From the NCBI GenBank assembly GCA_020348925.1, contig CP070758.1:4450648-4514647 (forward strand): a DNA stretch of 64,000 bases. The letters are read 5' to 3'. The notes beneath the pieces are model-generated. The model ran no database searches. It was not told the origin of the DNA and was given only the letters and a program-made list of their open reading frames with translations. Source of the DNA: Gemmatimonadota bacterium (GTDB lineage: Bacteria; JBHIER01; G020348925). A program made the translations under genes and the position numbers. Shown here piece by piece: positions 8,784-16,777 of this stretch (position 1 is its first letter; each line of letters begins with the position of its first letter).

Positions 8784-8819
8784 AGTGTTTCGAGGACACT
8801 TCGGTCGTTCGGCTTTTTT
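8770..8819 (+). terminator. strong terminator after decayed riboswitch
   Basis: 8770-8788 pairs with 8796-8814 over 19 positions with one mismatch and one wobble, followed by six T. The left arm has the form of a GEMM-I P1 3' strand. Confidence 0.88.
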
Positions 8820-9198
8820 CTTGTCAGAGCCGTAGGCTTTGGTGCGATCACTGGAATATGCTTTCAATTTTTATCCAGGATTGTGGATGCCGCACTCCCT
8901 GCTGGTGCTCATCACATGCATCCTCTCTTGTGACCGTTGGGCGGAATCCGGTTGTGTATACACTGTCTCTTCAGGTCCCTGGCGAAGGAGCGCTGCACTT
9001 TGGGATACAGGGAGGCTGATGCGTCCGGTGTGGCGCGAGTCGGGGGGTGGAATCGTGCGGTTTCTGTCTGCAAAATGCGAGAATATATCGTCTGTTTGGT
9101 TCGGAAAGTTCCTCTTCCTCAAGTCTATGAACTTGATTATGCTCTTGAAATATAAGCGGATAGGCTGTTTCGTTTTCCAAAGCATTCGAACCGCTTTT
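8820..9198 (+). other. gene-free stretch
   Basis: There are short open frames but none with a plausible ribosome site, signal or family resemblance. I see no repeat or aptamer. It separates the decayed riboswitch from the sigma-54 promoter of the next gene. Confidence 0.4.
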
Positions 9199-9217
9199 TT
9201 TGGGCATGCACTTTGCG
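9199..9217 (+). promoter_or_regulatory. sigma-54 (-24/-12) promoter 3
   Basis: TTGGGCATGCACTTTGCG has GG at 9203-9204 and GC at 9215-9216 with 10 nt between, very close to the consensus TGGCACG-N4-TTGC. It lies about 95 nt upstream of the solitary PilX-like gene with no riboswitch in between. Confidence 0.72.
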
Positions 9218-9313
9218 TTATGACACAGGAGAGAACGTAACATCTGAGGCATGGGGAAACATCGAAGTTGTTACGGGTAGAGACAGACATTTTTACACGA
9301 GAGGGGGACAAAA

Positions 9314-10579
9314 ATGCCTTGGACTTTATATCGAAGGGAGTTGCAAAAACTCCGGCGGAGTGAAAAGGGTAGCGTTCTCTTGTTGGTGCTCTTCTGGGGC
9401 CTCATGATTTCGGTTCTCGGTGTCACGGCGTACTATGTGGCCAACACCGAGATTACGCAGTCCAGTAAGAAATACGAGATGGCCAAGGCCCTCTATTTGG
9501 CCGAAGGCGGTCTGGAGAGAGCGATTGTTGAGCTGAAGCTTGGGATCCGCAACGGATGGGACGATGAGATTGCGGGAGCGGACGGCGATTTGGGAACGGA
9601 GGATGACGGCATTCTGAGCTTTGGTGATCAAGTCAATTGTTACTCGCACGGCTATGGTGATGACTACGATCAGGGAGGGGTCGATTACTGGAATCGGTTC
9701 CTGGGGCATTACGATGTGAGGATCGTCGACGGCAGGAGGCCGGGCGAATCGCCGGAAAAGTGTAATCGGGTCATTGTGGGTTCCGATGGGGTCTCGACGA
9801 AAAACTTTGAACGGCGCGTGGAGGCGGAAGTGGAACTGTGGGAGCTCAAGCTTCCCGAAGCCCTCGTTTACATTGACGGGGGGACGGTCGATGCCAAATT
9901 CGATGGGAACGCCTTCCTTTTGGACGGCAAGGATACGAGTCCGGACGGTTCTCCGGGAGCCGGACCGAATGTCCCCGCGATTCTCGTCTCCAGTTGGCAG
10001 GATGCGAACACGATTAAGGAAGGAGTCTTTGATTATCAATGTGATAAGATATTGGGCGTGGGCAATCTGTACGGACACGATCCGTGCGATCCCAGTGTCG
10101 CCGATCTGGGTGGGTGGAATCCGAATGATTTCAACCCGAACAGGTTCAGGACCAAGGATCTTCCCAAGCTGGAAGAGATGGTGAATCACAGGATTCCTGG
10201 TGGAACCTACGCCGGGCAGTACACCATCGGTGCCCCTGACGAGTATTTGATTACGAAAGCGACAGGAAGCCTCCATATTACCGGCCCCCTGACCGGCTAT
10301 GGTGTGTTGATCGTTGATGGAGATTTTATCGTGACGGGTATGGCGCGATGGGACGGTCTCATCATCGTGAAGAACGAGGCGCGGATGTCCGGAGGCGGCT
10401 GCCAATTTCATCTCTACGGGACGCTCATCATACTGAATGAATCGGGTTTGGACAATGCCCAGGAGTTTCAGTTTTCCGGCCAGTCCGACGGCTTCTTCTG
10501 TAGAGAAAACATTGTCAGGATCCAAGATAGTGTCCAGACGCTGGTGGTCAACACCTGGCGACAGTCATCAGGGCTGTAG
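9314..10579 (+). CDS. solitary PilX-like pilus protein
   Basis: A 421-residue paralog of the PilX-like proteins at 7325 and 14231. It has the hydrophobic N-terminus, the motif KALYLAEGGLERAIVEL, the acidic loop GADGDLGTEDDGILSFG and a C-terminal domain with GYGVLIVDGDFIVTGMARWDG. A good ribosome site (GAGGGGGA) lies 7 nt before the ATG. PilV- and PilW-like partners are absent here. Together with the decayed riboswitch upstream this suggests the leftover of a third operon copy. It may still work with the other sets. Confidence 0.8.
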   Translation: MPWTLYRRELQKLRRSEKGSVLLLVLFWGLMISVLGVTAYYVANTEITQSSKKYEMAKALYLAEGGLERAIVELKLGIRNGWDDEIAGADGDLGTEDDGILSFGDQVNCYSHGYGDDYDQGGVDYWNRFLGHYDVRIVDGRRPGESPEKCNRVIVGSDGVSTKNFERRVEAEVELWELKLPEALVYIDGGTVDAKFDGNAFLLDGKDTSPDGSPGAGPNVPAILVSSWQDANTIKEGVFDYQCDKILGVGNLYGHDPCDPSVADLGGWNPNDFNPNRFRTKDLPKLEEMVNHRIPGGTYAGQYTIGAPDEYLITKATGSLHITGPLTGYGVLIVDGDFIVTGMARWDGLIIVKNEARMSGGGCQFHLYGTLIILNESGLDNAQEFQFSGQSDGFFCRENIVRIQDSVQTLVVNTWRQSSGL

Positions 10580-10912
10580 ACAATTTCTTTTCAGGCGTGT
10601 GCGCATGAAGTTTTGAATAACAGAGTGCATGCGTTCCGCGCCCCCTGCTGGTGAACTCATAAACATGGGAAGCCGTTTCCTTCTACGGGCGGCAGAGCTA
10701 TGATGCTGTCTGCCGAATAACCCAGAACGGGCAAAAAACCATTTTCAAGGCATCCGTCACTCTCTTCCCAGTAAAATTCTTGGGAACATGGCAATCACTT
10801 TTTTTTCAATCCAGGGAAGTACTACAACTCCACAAAACAATTGAAGATTATGAAAAGTGGGACGGTACACTTTGACTGTGGTCCCAGGAAATTTCCACCG
10901 GTACGGTCCTTT
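10580..10912 (+). other. gene-free stretch
   Basis: No coding region, hairpin terminator or repeat is convincing. It leads into the next sigma-54 promoter. Confidence 0.35.
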
Positions 10913-10930
10913 TTTGGTATGATATTAGCG
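10913..10930 (+). promoter_or_regulatory. sigma-54 (-24/-12) promoter 4
   Basis: TTGGTATGATATTAGCG has GG at 10916-10917 and GC at 10928-10929 with 10 nt between. It lies about 40 nt before a decayed GEMM-I leader. Confidence 0.7.
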
Positions 10931-10966
10931 TGACGGTATGCCTGCCTAAACGTGTCTTCGTCGATC

Positions 10967-11034
10967 GACAAAGGGAAACCTCGGGAGACCGGGCTGTTGA
11001 GGGAAATCCCTCGGTGGTTCGGCTTTCGTGTCGA
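10967..11034 (+). ncRNA. deleted GEMM-I leader with retained hairpin (copy 3)
   Basis: The 5' half of an aptamer is present (ACAAAGGGAAACCTCGGGAG) but runs straight into ACCGGGCTG, the P1 3' strand. About 60 nt of the core, including the AAAGC block and all of P3, are missing compared with copy 2. 10990-11004 can pair with 11009-11023 over 15 positions with about six G-U wobbles, the terminator-like hairpin of the family, but only three T follow. I infer that ligand binding is lost. Confidence 0.5.
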
Positions 11035-11135
11035 TGCCGTGAACGGTTTCGCCGAGTGCACTCTACAAGAGAAAGAAGGATAATGCATTCCAAAGCCCAG
11101 GAGTGTTTTCATTCCAAAAAAAGTGAGGTGGGATT

Positions 11136-12457
11136 ATGAAACCATCGACAGTCGTCCGGCTTTTGACTCTTTTCTTTTTCACCTTTCTGATCACAGGTTG
11201 TGAGAGGACTCCTGCCCCTTTTGCCCCGAGTTTTGAAGGATTGTCTCAGCTTGAAAAATCGCCGGAATCATACGCCTACCCCTTCGAATGGGGAACGTAT
11301 GGATCGGATGACGGGCAGTTCAGGAATCCGAACGGTATCGCACTGTGCTCGGATGGGTACATCTATGTGGCCGACCATTACAATCACCGCATTCAAAAGT
11401 TCACAAGCACGGGCGAATTTCTCATCAATTGGGGGGCTACGGACGAGGAGAAGGTCAGTTCAGAATGCCTTATGGTGTCGCCGTCGATGCGGCTGGGAAT
11501 GTATACGTTTCCGACTATTACAATCATCGTATTCAGAAGTATACTGGGTCCGGTTCTTACGTCACCAGCTGGGGAGGATACGGAACTGGGGATGGTCAGT
11601 TTCGGTATCCCACAGGGATCGCAGTGGGCGGAGAGGGACAGGTGTATGTGGCCGACTATTCCAATCATCGCATTCAGCAGTTCACCGGCTCGGGAGCATT
11701 CGTGCGGAAGTGGGGACGCTCCGGAACCGGGAACGGTCAATTTCGATTTCCACGTGGTATTGCGGTGGATGGGTATGGGGAGGTGTGCGTTGTCGAGACG
11801 GGAAATCATCGCGTCCAGAAGTTTACCGGTTCGGGGAGCTTTGTGACCGTGTGGGGTCGTTCCGGATCCGGAGAGGGCTGCTTTCACAATCCTGCGGATG
11901 TTTCGATAGATGATGGTGGCTGGGTGTATGTTGCGGATTCCGGGAATCATCGGATTCAAATATTTTCCACCTCAGGCGACTATGTGAACGGTTGTGGCGT
12001 GAGTGGATCAGGTGCGGGGCAGCTTCAGAATCCCAGCGGTCTTTTGGTGGACGGCACCGGAAACATCTTTGTCGCCGATTACAGCAATAACAGAATCCAG
12101 GTGTTCGGATCCCAGGTGGAACGTATTGAGGCCACCGTCGATTTCGATCCCAACACGCTCAACCTCAAGTCAAACGGCGCATGGGTCACGGTCTCCATAG
12201 AACTTCCTGAGGGCTATGATGTTGGAGACATCGAGAGATCGACCATCAGGCTTCATGACACGGTCCGGGCCGATGAAAAAGCGAAAGAGATCGGAGACGA
12301 TGACGGTGACGGTATTGCTGACCTAAACGTCAAGTTCAGCAGAGCTGCCGTCCAGAGCATTTTGGAGCCGGCGGAGGAAGTGGAAATCGTCGTCAGCGGC
12401 GGGCTTTCGGATGGCACTGCTTTTGTGGGTCAGGACATCATCAGGGTCAAAGGCTGA
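11136..12457 (+). pseudogene. NHL-repeat lipoprotein, frameshifted in a G run
   Basis: The protein starts with a lipoprotein signal (LFFFTFLITGC). About six NHL repeats follow, each with text such as GQFRYPTGIAV...VYVADYSNHRIQ, a six-bladed beta-propeller. A C-terminal domain has DFDPNTLNLKSNG, a form seen in exported proteins of candidate phyla. The frame breaks at six G residues (11431-11436). One extra G would restore WGGYGRGEGQF and give a continuous product of about 440 residues. Without it, translation runs out of frame to a stop at 11846. It sits between minor-pilin operons behind a sigma-54 promoter, so a pilus-linked adhesin role is possible. The lesion may be real, phase-variable or a homopolymer error. 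Confidence 0.8.
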
Positions 12458-12664
12458 CAGAAAGGACCTGAACCCCCGTCTCACGCGTTTTGCCCCAGGA
12501 TTGGGCAAATGCCACACGGACTGAATGTGTTGTTTGGAGAAGAAGACACGAATGTTGAGAGAGAGGCGAATAAACGGTTTTGGTCGATTACGGAAATTAG
12601 ATGTGCCGGAATGCGTTCGAGGAGGCAAAAATTATTTTGTGCGGATTCTGACAAAAAATTGTCT

Positions 12665-12682
12665 TTTGGCATAGTTTTCGCG
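12665..12682 (+). promoter_or_regulatory. sigma-54 (-24/-12) promoter 5
   Basis: TTGGCATAGTTTTCGCG has GG at 12668-12669 and GC at 12680-12681 with 10 nt between. It is almost the same as promoters 1 and 2. The aptamer starts about 50 nt downstream. Confidence 0.77.
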
Positions 12683-12733
12683 GTACTTGAATGAGCAAAT
12701 GAAGAGGAACCCTCTCATGAGAATGAGAGGAGG

Positions 12734-12827
12734 CGCACGATAAAGGTAAACTCCGGGAAACCGGGGGGCACAAAGCTGCGGGTCTAAGGACAGAGGTCAT
12801 GTCTATGACAGCCGGGCTGCCGAAGCG
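12734..12827 (+). ncRNA. GEMM-I (c-di-GMP) riboswitch, copy 4
   Basis: A complete and compact GEMM-I aptamer: P1 strands CGCACG and CGAAGCG, AAAGGTAAAC, P2 with a GAAA loop, GGCACAAAGCTGCGGGTCTAAG, a P3 arm whose CTAAG and CTATGA sides look like a tetraloop receptor, and GACAGCCGGGCTGCCGAAG. The base matching Vc2 G20 is G. Unlike copy 2, a further hairpin stands between aptamer and terminator, so the predicted response is reversed (OFF with ligand). Confidence 0.9.
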
Positions 12828-12872
12828 TTCGAGCCATGCGTTAAGCGGAATCCACTGCTTACGGTAGCCGGC
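12811..12872 (+). promoter_or_regulatory. candidate antiterminator hairpin of copy 4
   Basis: 12811-12819 (P1 3' strand) can pair with 12863-12872 using one bulge. A nested stem inside it is formed by 12839-12846 and 12857-12863. The right arm overlaps the left arm of the terminator at 12866. When ligand holds P1 closed this hairpin cannot form and the terminator is free; without ligand it should protect the transcript. Derived by hand pairing only. Confidence 0.5.
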
Positions 12873-12913
12873 TGTCGAGGCGTCCCAAAGGCCCTCGGGA
12901 ATCCGGCTTTTTT
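12866..12913 (+). terminator. riboswitch-controlled terminator of copy 4
   Basis: 12866-12871 pairs with 12903-12908 and 12876-12880 pairs with 12893-12897 across an internal loop, followed by six T (12908-12913). Confidence 0.75.
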
Positions 12914-12953
12914 ATTGGATGTGACGAATGGCCATGGATAGGGACAAAACAAA

Positions 12954-13352
12954 ATGAGATTTCAAAGAAAAGTGAGAAGCATACATATCCTGTTTAAGGA
13001 GAGAGGGTTCACACTGGTGGAGATGATTGTGGCCATGTTTATTTTTGGTGTTCTGGCCACCGGGATGACGACGCTCATGGGGGTCCTCATCCAGAACAAT
13101 GAGTTTGCCCAGGATATCACCGTGGCCACGACGTGGGCCGAAAACAAGATGGAGGAGTTTGAAAACATCCCGTTCGAGAGCATTACGTCCGGTTGGAACT
13201 GGGACCTGCCGATAGCCGGATTCTGGAGGGTGTGGGAGGTGAGAGACAACATTCCTCAAGCGGGATTGAAGCAAATTACCGTCATGGTCATCTGGTTCGA
13301 CAGTAAATATCAATTTCACACCGTGAGTCTGTTAACGCTGAAGAGTACATAG
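12954..13352 (+). CDS. PilV-like minor pilin (operon B)
   Basis: A 132-residue prepilin with the signal KERG^FTLVEMIVAMFIFGVL, cleavage after Gly and Glu at +5. It is a close paralog of the protein at 6024, sharing for example TTLMGVLIQNNEF. It starts the second minor-pilin operon, about 40 nt after the riboswitch terminator. The ribosome site (AGGGA, about 9 nt away) is modest. Codon use in this operon looks richer in G and C than in operon A, so the two copies have drifted or arrived at different times. Confidence 0.85.
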   Translation: MRFQRKVRSIHILFKERGFTLVEMIVAMFIFGVLATGMTTLMGVLIQNNEFAQDITVATTWAENKMEEFENIPFESITSGWNWDLPIAGFWRVWEVRDNIPQAGLKQITVMVIWFDSKYQFHTVSLLTLKST

Positions 13353-13369
13353 GATCGCCGGGAGGGAGC

Positions 13370-14197
13370 ATGAGTATGTCTTCAATATGGAGAAGTGACA
13401 GGGGCACAACGATGGCGGAGATCCTCATCGTCTTGTTGGTCATGGGGATATTGACGACGGCCATGGCCAAGTTTTTTGTGGCCCAAAATCGGCTATCCCA
13501 TGTCGAAGAGCAGGTGGGGTTCATGCAGAAAAACGTCCGTTCGGCCATGGAGGTGATTGTTCGCGATGTCATGAACTGCGGCAGCGGCGTTCCCCTGAAT
13601 ATGGGCATCGATCCGTTGATTCCGGGCAATGGGGCGAGTGGAAGTCCGGATTCGATCGTTATCATGGCCAATTTCGATTATCAGTACACGACCTTGTTCC
13701 ACGATGAAGGACCAGATAACAACCAGCATGTGATGGATGCGACCGGATTTTATGTGGGGGGATTATTGTACATCGAGGATTTCAACGGCGGAGAATTCCA
13801 CACGATCACCAGCATTACGCTGGGCACAGCGAAGGGGGATCAGATCACAATCTCCAATCCCTTGAGCCGCACGTTTTATCAGATCGACACCATAGTATCA
13901 CCCATTGCACGGGTCAGTTACGGGCTCAGCTGGACCGATCCGGATCATCCCAGTCTGGTCCGTGGGGTGAAGGGAAGGGGGGCGAAGGTGCTGGCCAACA
14001 ACATCGAGGATCTGCAGTTCGCCTACATTTTAAAGGACGGGACGGAATCGGCCCAGCCGGCGGACATAGCCCAGGTACGCATGGTGAAGATCATGATGAC
14101 GGCCCGGTCGGACAAGCAGGATTGTGAGTTCGGCGGTGACGGCTATCGCCGACGGGCCTTGGAGTCCTTGGTTAAACCGAGGAATCTGGACTTATAA
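13370..14197 (+). CDS. PilW-like minor pilin (operon B)
   Basis: A 275-residue protein with a prepilin-like N-terminus (RG^TTMAEILIVLLVMGIL, Glu at +5). Its soluble domain shares the blocks MANFDYQYT, GFYVGGLLYIEDF and SPIARVSYGL with the operon A paralog. GGGAGG precedes the ATG by 5 nt. It should join its PilV- and PilX-like neighbours in a pilus-tip complex in the inner membrane before export through the secretin. Confidence 0.85.
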   Translation: MSMSSIWRSDRGTTMAEILIVLLVMGILTTAMAKFFVAQNRLSHVEEQVGFMQKNVRSAMEVIVRDVMNCGSGVPLNMGIDPLIPGNGASGSPDSIVIMANFDYQYTTLFHDEGPDNNQHVMDATGFYVGGLLYIEDFNGGEFHTITSITLGTAKGDQITISNPLSRTFYQIDTIVSPIARVSYGLSWTDPDHPSLVRGVKGRGAKVLANNIEDLQFAYILKDGTESAQPADIAQVRMVKIMMTARSDKQDCEFGGDGYRRRALESLVKPRNLDL

Positions 14198-14230
14198 CGA
14201 AACTTCACTCACAGAGGAGGTGATGCGATT

Positions 14231-15466
14231 ATGTTTAAGGGTATGATCTTCAACGAGCGCGGAGGCGTGCTCTTCGCCGTTGCCCTGTCGACCGTGGCCA
14301 TGGTTATGATGGGGGTAACGGCCTTTTATCTGGCCAATACGGAGGTGACGGCCTCCGGGGCGAAGTTTGAAAAGGCGAAGGCGCTCTACTTGGCCCAAGC
14401 AGGGCTACACCGGGCGATTGTCGAGATGACGAACGGTATGGATGACGGCTGGCAAGACGAGATCGCCGGAGCCGACGGTACGACGGGGACGAGCGATGAC
14501 GGGATCTTGGCTTTCGGCCCGAGTGTCGATTGTACGCCGTTTCAAAGCGGGTATTCCACGGGCGAGTCAGACGAGGTCTCAAGCAGCTATTGGAATCGTT
14601 ATCTGGGGCACTATGATGTGCGGATTGAGGACGGGCGCCGGCCGGGCGAGCAGAGCGGTGACTGCAATAAGGCCATTCTGGGTTCGGTAGGGGTCTCCTC
14701 GAAGGATTTCAGTACCAGGGTTGAGGCCGAGATCGAAGTGTTTGAGCTGCCCCCACCCCCCTCGCTGGTCTTCATGATCGGTCGGTACAACGAAACGGTC
14801 TTTCCCGATCCGTTTTTCGCCGGTCAGTCGTGGTGGATCGGAGGGGAGGATAGGAATCTCGATGATACAGGTGGACCGACCGTCGGGAAACCCGGCATCG
14901 GAACCAACGGCGTCGCTCAAGGTATTGTCGATGCACTGAATGATAATCAAAAGGACCAGGTCTCAGGAATCGGCTACGATCCGGCAGCGTCCCCACCCAT
15001 ACCGAGCGTTCAGCACGTGGACACTCAGGTGAATCTTCGGGAAATTGCTTACAAGCTCAAGAGCATGGCCGATAATATTGTTCCTCCGGGAACGTACGCC
15101 ACGTTCACAGGCTACGGGAGCCCCACCGATTACCAGATTACGGTGTGTGACGGAGACCTGCACCTGAGCGGCGACATTGAAGGATACGGGACACTGGTGA
15201 TAACCGGTGATTTCAAAATGAGTGGACAGGGCAAGTGGGTGGGCTACATCATATGTCTCAATCACGCCAGGTTCACCGGAGGAGGCACGCAGTTCCATCT
15301 GTATGGGACGTTGATGATCGGAAATTCGTCGGGTCTTGATTTACTGGCTGAGTTTGAGATCACGGGCAATGCTGATTTGTTATACAGTTCGGAGGCGATA
15401 GAGAAGACGAGGCTGGCTGTGAAAACCGTCGCGATAAAGAGCTGGCGGAGAATGGCCGCGAACTAA
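14231..15466 (+). CDS. PilX-like pilus protein (operon B)
   Basis: A 411-residue protein with an N-terminal hydrophobic spine, the signature KALYLAQAGLHRAIVEM and the acidic loop GADGTTGTSDDGILAFG shared by all three PilX-like proteins here. The C-terminal half (GYGTLVITGDFKMSGQG) is close to the 7325 paralog. AGGAGG precedes the ATG by about 9 nt. The operon ends with a clear terminator at 15486. Confidence 0.83.
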   Translation: MFKGMIFNERGGVLFAVALSTVAMVMMGVTAFYLANTEVTASGAKFEKAKALYLAQAGLHRAIVEMTNGMDDGWQDEIAGADGTTGTSDDGILAFGPSVDCTPFQSGYSTGESDEVSSSYWNRYLGHYDVRIEDGRRPGEQSGDCNKAILGSVGVSSKDFSTRVEAEIEVFELPPPPSLVFMIGRYNETVFPDPFFAGQSWWIGGEDRNLDDTGGPTVGKPGIGTNGVAQGIVDALNDNQKDQVSGIGYDPAASPPIPSVQHVDTQVNLREIAYKLKSMADNIVPPGTYATFTGYGSPTDYQITVCDGDLHLSGDIEGYGTLVITGDFKMSGQGKWVGYIICLNHARFTGGGTQFHLYGTLMIGNSSGLDLLAEFEITGNADLLYSSEAIEKTRLAVKTVAIKSWRRMAAN

Positions 15467-15485
15467 GAAACGGCTGTGGAGCACT

Positions 15486-15522
15486 GTGGAGATTTGAACG
15501 AATTTTTCAAATCTCCACTTTT
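15486..15522 (+). terminator. terminator of minor-pilin operon B
   Basis: There is a perfect 13-bp stem (15486-15498 with 15506-15518) with a 7-nt loop, followed by four T. Confidence 0.8.
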
Positions 15523-15617
15523 CGAGGCGCATGTCGACATTGATGTAGAATGTATTCGTTCTGGGGTAATGCGGTTGAAGATCAAAAAGTTAATTCGAAC
15601 GGAATTGAAAATTTAAC

Positions 15618-15646
15618 TTGACATTATGGTAAAAAAAGTGTACCTT
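15618..15646 (+). promoter_or_regulatory. sigma-70 promoter for pilMNOPQ
   Basis: TTGACA at 15618-15623, a 17-nt spacer, then TACCTT at 15641-15646. It lies about 65 nt before pilM, so the core pilus operon is not under the sigma-54/riboswitch control of the minor pilins. Confidence 0.6.
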
Positions 15647-15712
15647 TGGGGCAAATGACTAAGTATTGTGGTTTCTTATTCGGTGAACTACTAAATGTGG
15701 TAGGGTTTGATA

Positions 15713-16777
15713 ATGAAAATTGGATTGAAAAAAAAGGAAAAAGTTGCGGCAGGCCTTGTTATTGGCACGCGGTGCGTAAAATTGGTCTGTCTGGAGCACG
15801 GGATCGATGCGTACAGACTGCGATTCTTTGGGATAGAGGAATTGCATGCCGATGCCATTCTGGCCGGCGAAGTGAGAGATCGGGATGGGGTCATCCGGGC
15901 CGTTCGGAGTCTCATCGATCGCAGTGGGCTGCCGATCAAAGAAGTGATCGTGTCCCTTTCCGGAAATGAGGTTTTGAGTGAGATTGTCAACATTGAAAGC
16001 GTGTTCGAGGGGAAAGAGGATGAGATTGTGCGAACCGAGGCCGAGCGCGTCAATCCCTTCGATTTCGACATCGGATCGGTTACGTTGGATTACAAAACAC
16101 TGGAGGCGGATCCTGAATCGGATCAGTTGCGGGTCCTGCGTATTGCAGCAAGGAACGAAGTCATTTATAATAAATACATGGATATACTATCAGGAGCCCA
16201 ATTGCGGCCAGCCATTTTGGACGTTGATTTTTGCGCCCTGATGAATGTCTTCTCCCTCAACTATGACGCCCAATCGTTCCAGACAACGGCCCTCTTAAAC
16301 ATCGGCGTGGAGAGTACGAGTATTATCTTTCTGGGCAACGGTGCATTTCATCTGACTCGGGAGCTGCCCCTCGGTGTGGAGGCCTTTGTGAAGGAAATCC
16401 AGCGGGAACAAAAAGTGAAAGTTGAAGAGGCCGAGCGTGTTCTGAGAGAGGCCATCGATACGGATTTGGAGCAGGAGGCGCTCGCGGGTCCCATCGAACG
16501 CGTTGGAGAGGATTTGGCCAAGGAGATTGAGATCGCACGATCCTTTTTCCTGTCAGCGACTTCCTACGAATCAATGGACACGATGTTTCTCAGTGGCGGG
16601 GGAGCACTCATTCCCGGCATGACGGATCTCTTGGGAAAATTGGCCGGAACGAGTGTAAAGATTTTGAACCCCTTGATCGCGATAAAATACGATTACGGCC
16701 TTTTCGGTGACCAACCTCCGGAGAAGATCTCACCGTTGCTGACGTTGGCCATTGGATTGGCTCTCAGGAGAATGTGA
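15713..16777 (+). CDS. pilM: type IV pilus assembly protein PilM
   Basis: A cytoplasmic actin-like ATPase that binds the N-terminus of PilN and forms the inner ring of the alignment complex. The 354-residue protein matches the family's usual length. It has an N-terminal GLVIGTRCVKLV phosphate-binding strand and LLNIGVESTSIIFL and LSGGGALIPGM blocks, as expected for the actin/FtsA fold. ATG 15713 is preferred over a TTG 6 nt upstream because AGGG precedes it by 7 nt. The stop TGA overlaps the pilN start. Confidence 0.93.
   Translation: MKIGLKKKEKVAAGLVIGTRCVKLVCLEHGIDAYRLRFFGIEELHADAILAGEVRDRDGVIRAVRSLIDRSGLPIKEVIVSLSGNEVLSEIVNIESVFEGKEDEIVRTEAERVNPFDFDIGSVTLDYKTLEADPESDQLRVLRIAARNEVIYNKYMDILSGAQLRPAILDVDFCALMNVFSLNYDAQSFQTTALLNIGVESTSIIFLGNGAFHLTRELPLGVEAFVKEIQREQKVKVEEAERVLREAIDTDLEQEALAGPIERVGEDLAKEIEIARSFFLSATSYESMDTMFLSGGGALIPGMTDLLGKLAGTSVKILNPLIAIKYDYGLFGDQPPEKISPLLTLAIGLALRRM

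Noticed and set aside
8618-9240. Several overlapping open frames of 70-146 codons on both strands
   Set aside because: None has a good ribosome site or family resemblance, and they cross the decayed riboswitch and its terminator.
3362-12827. cGAMP-specific GEMM-Ib riboswitches
   Set aside because: The discriminating base is G in all intact copies, not A.
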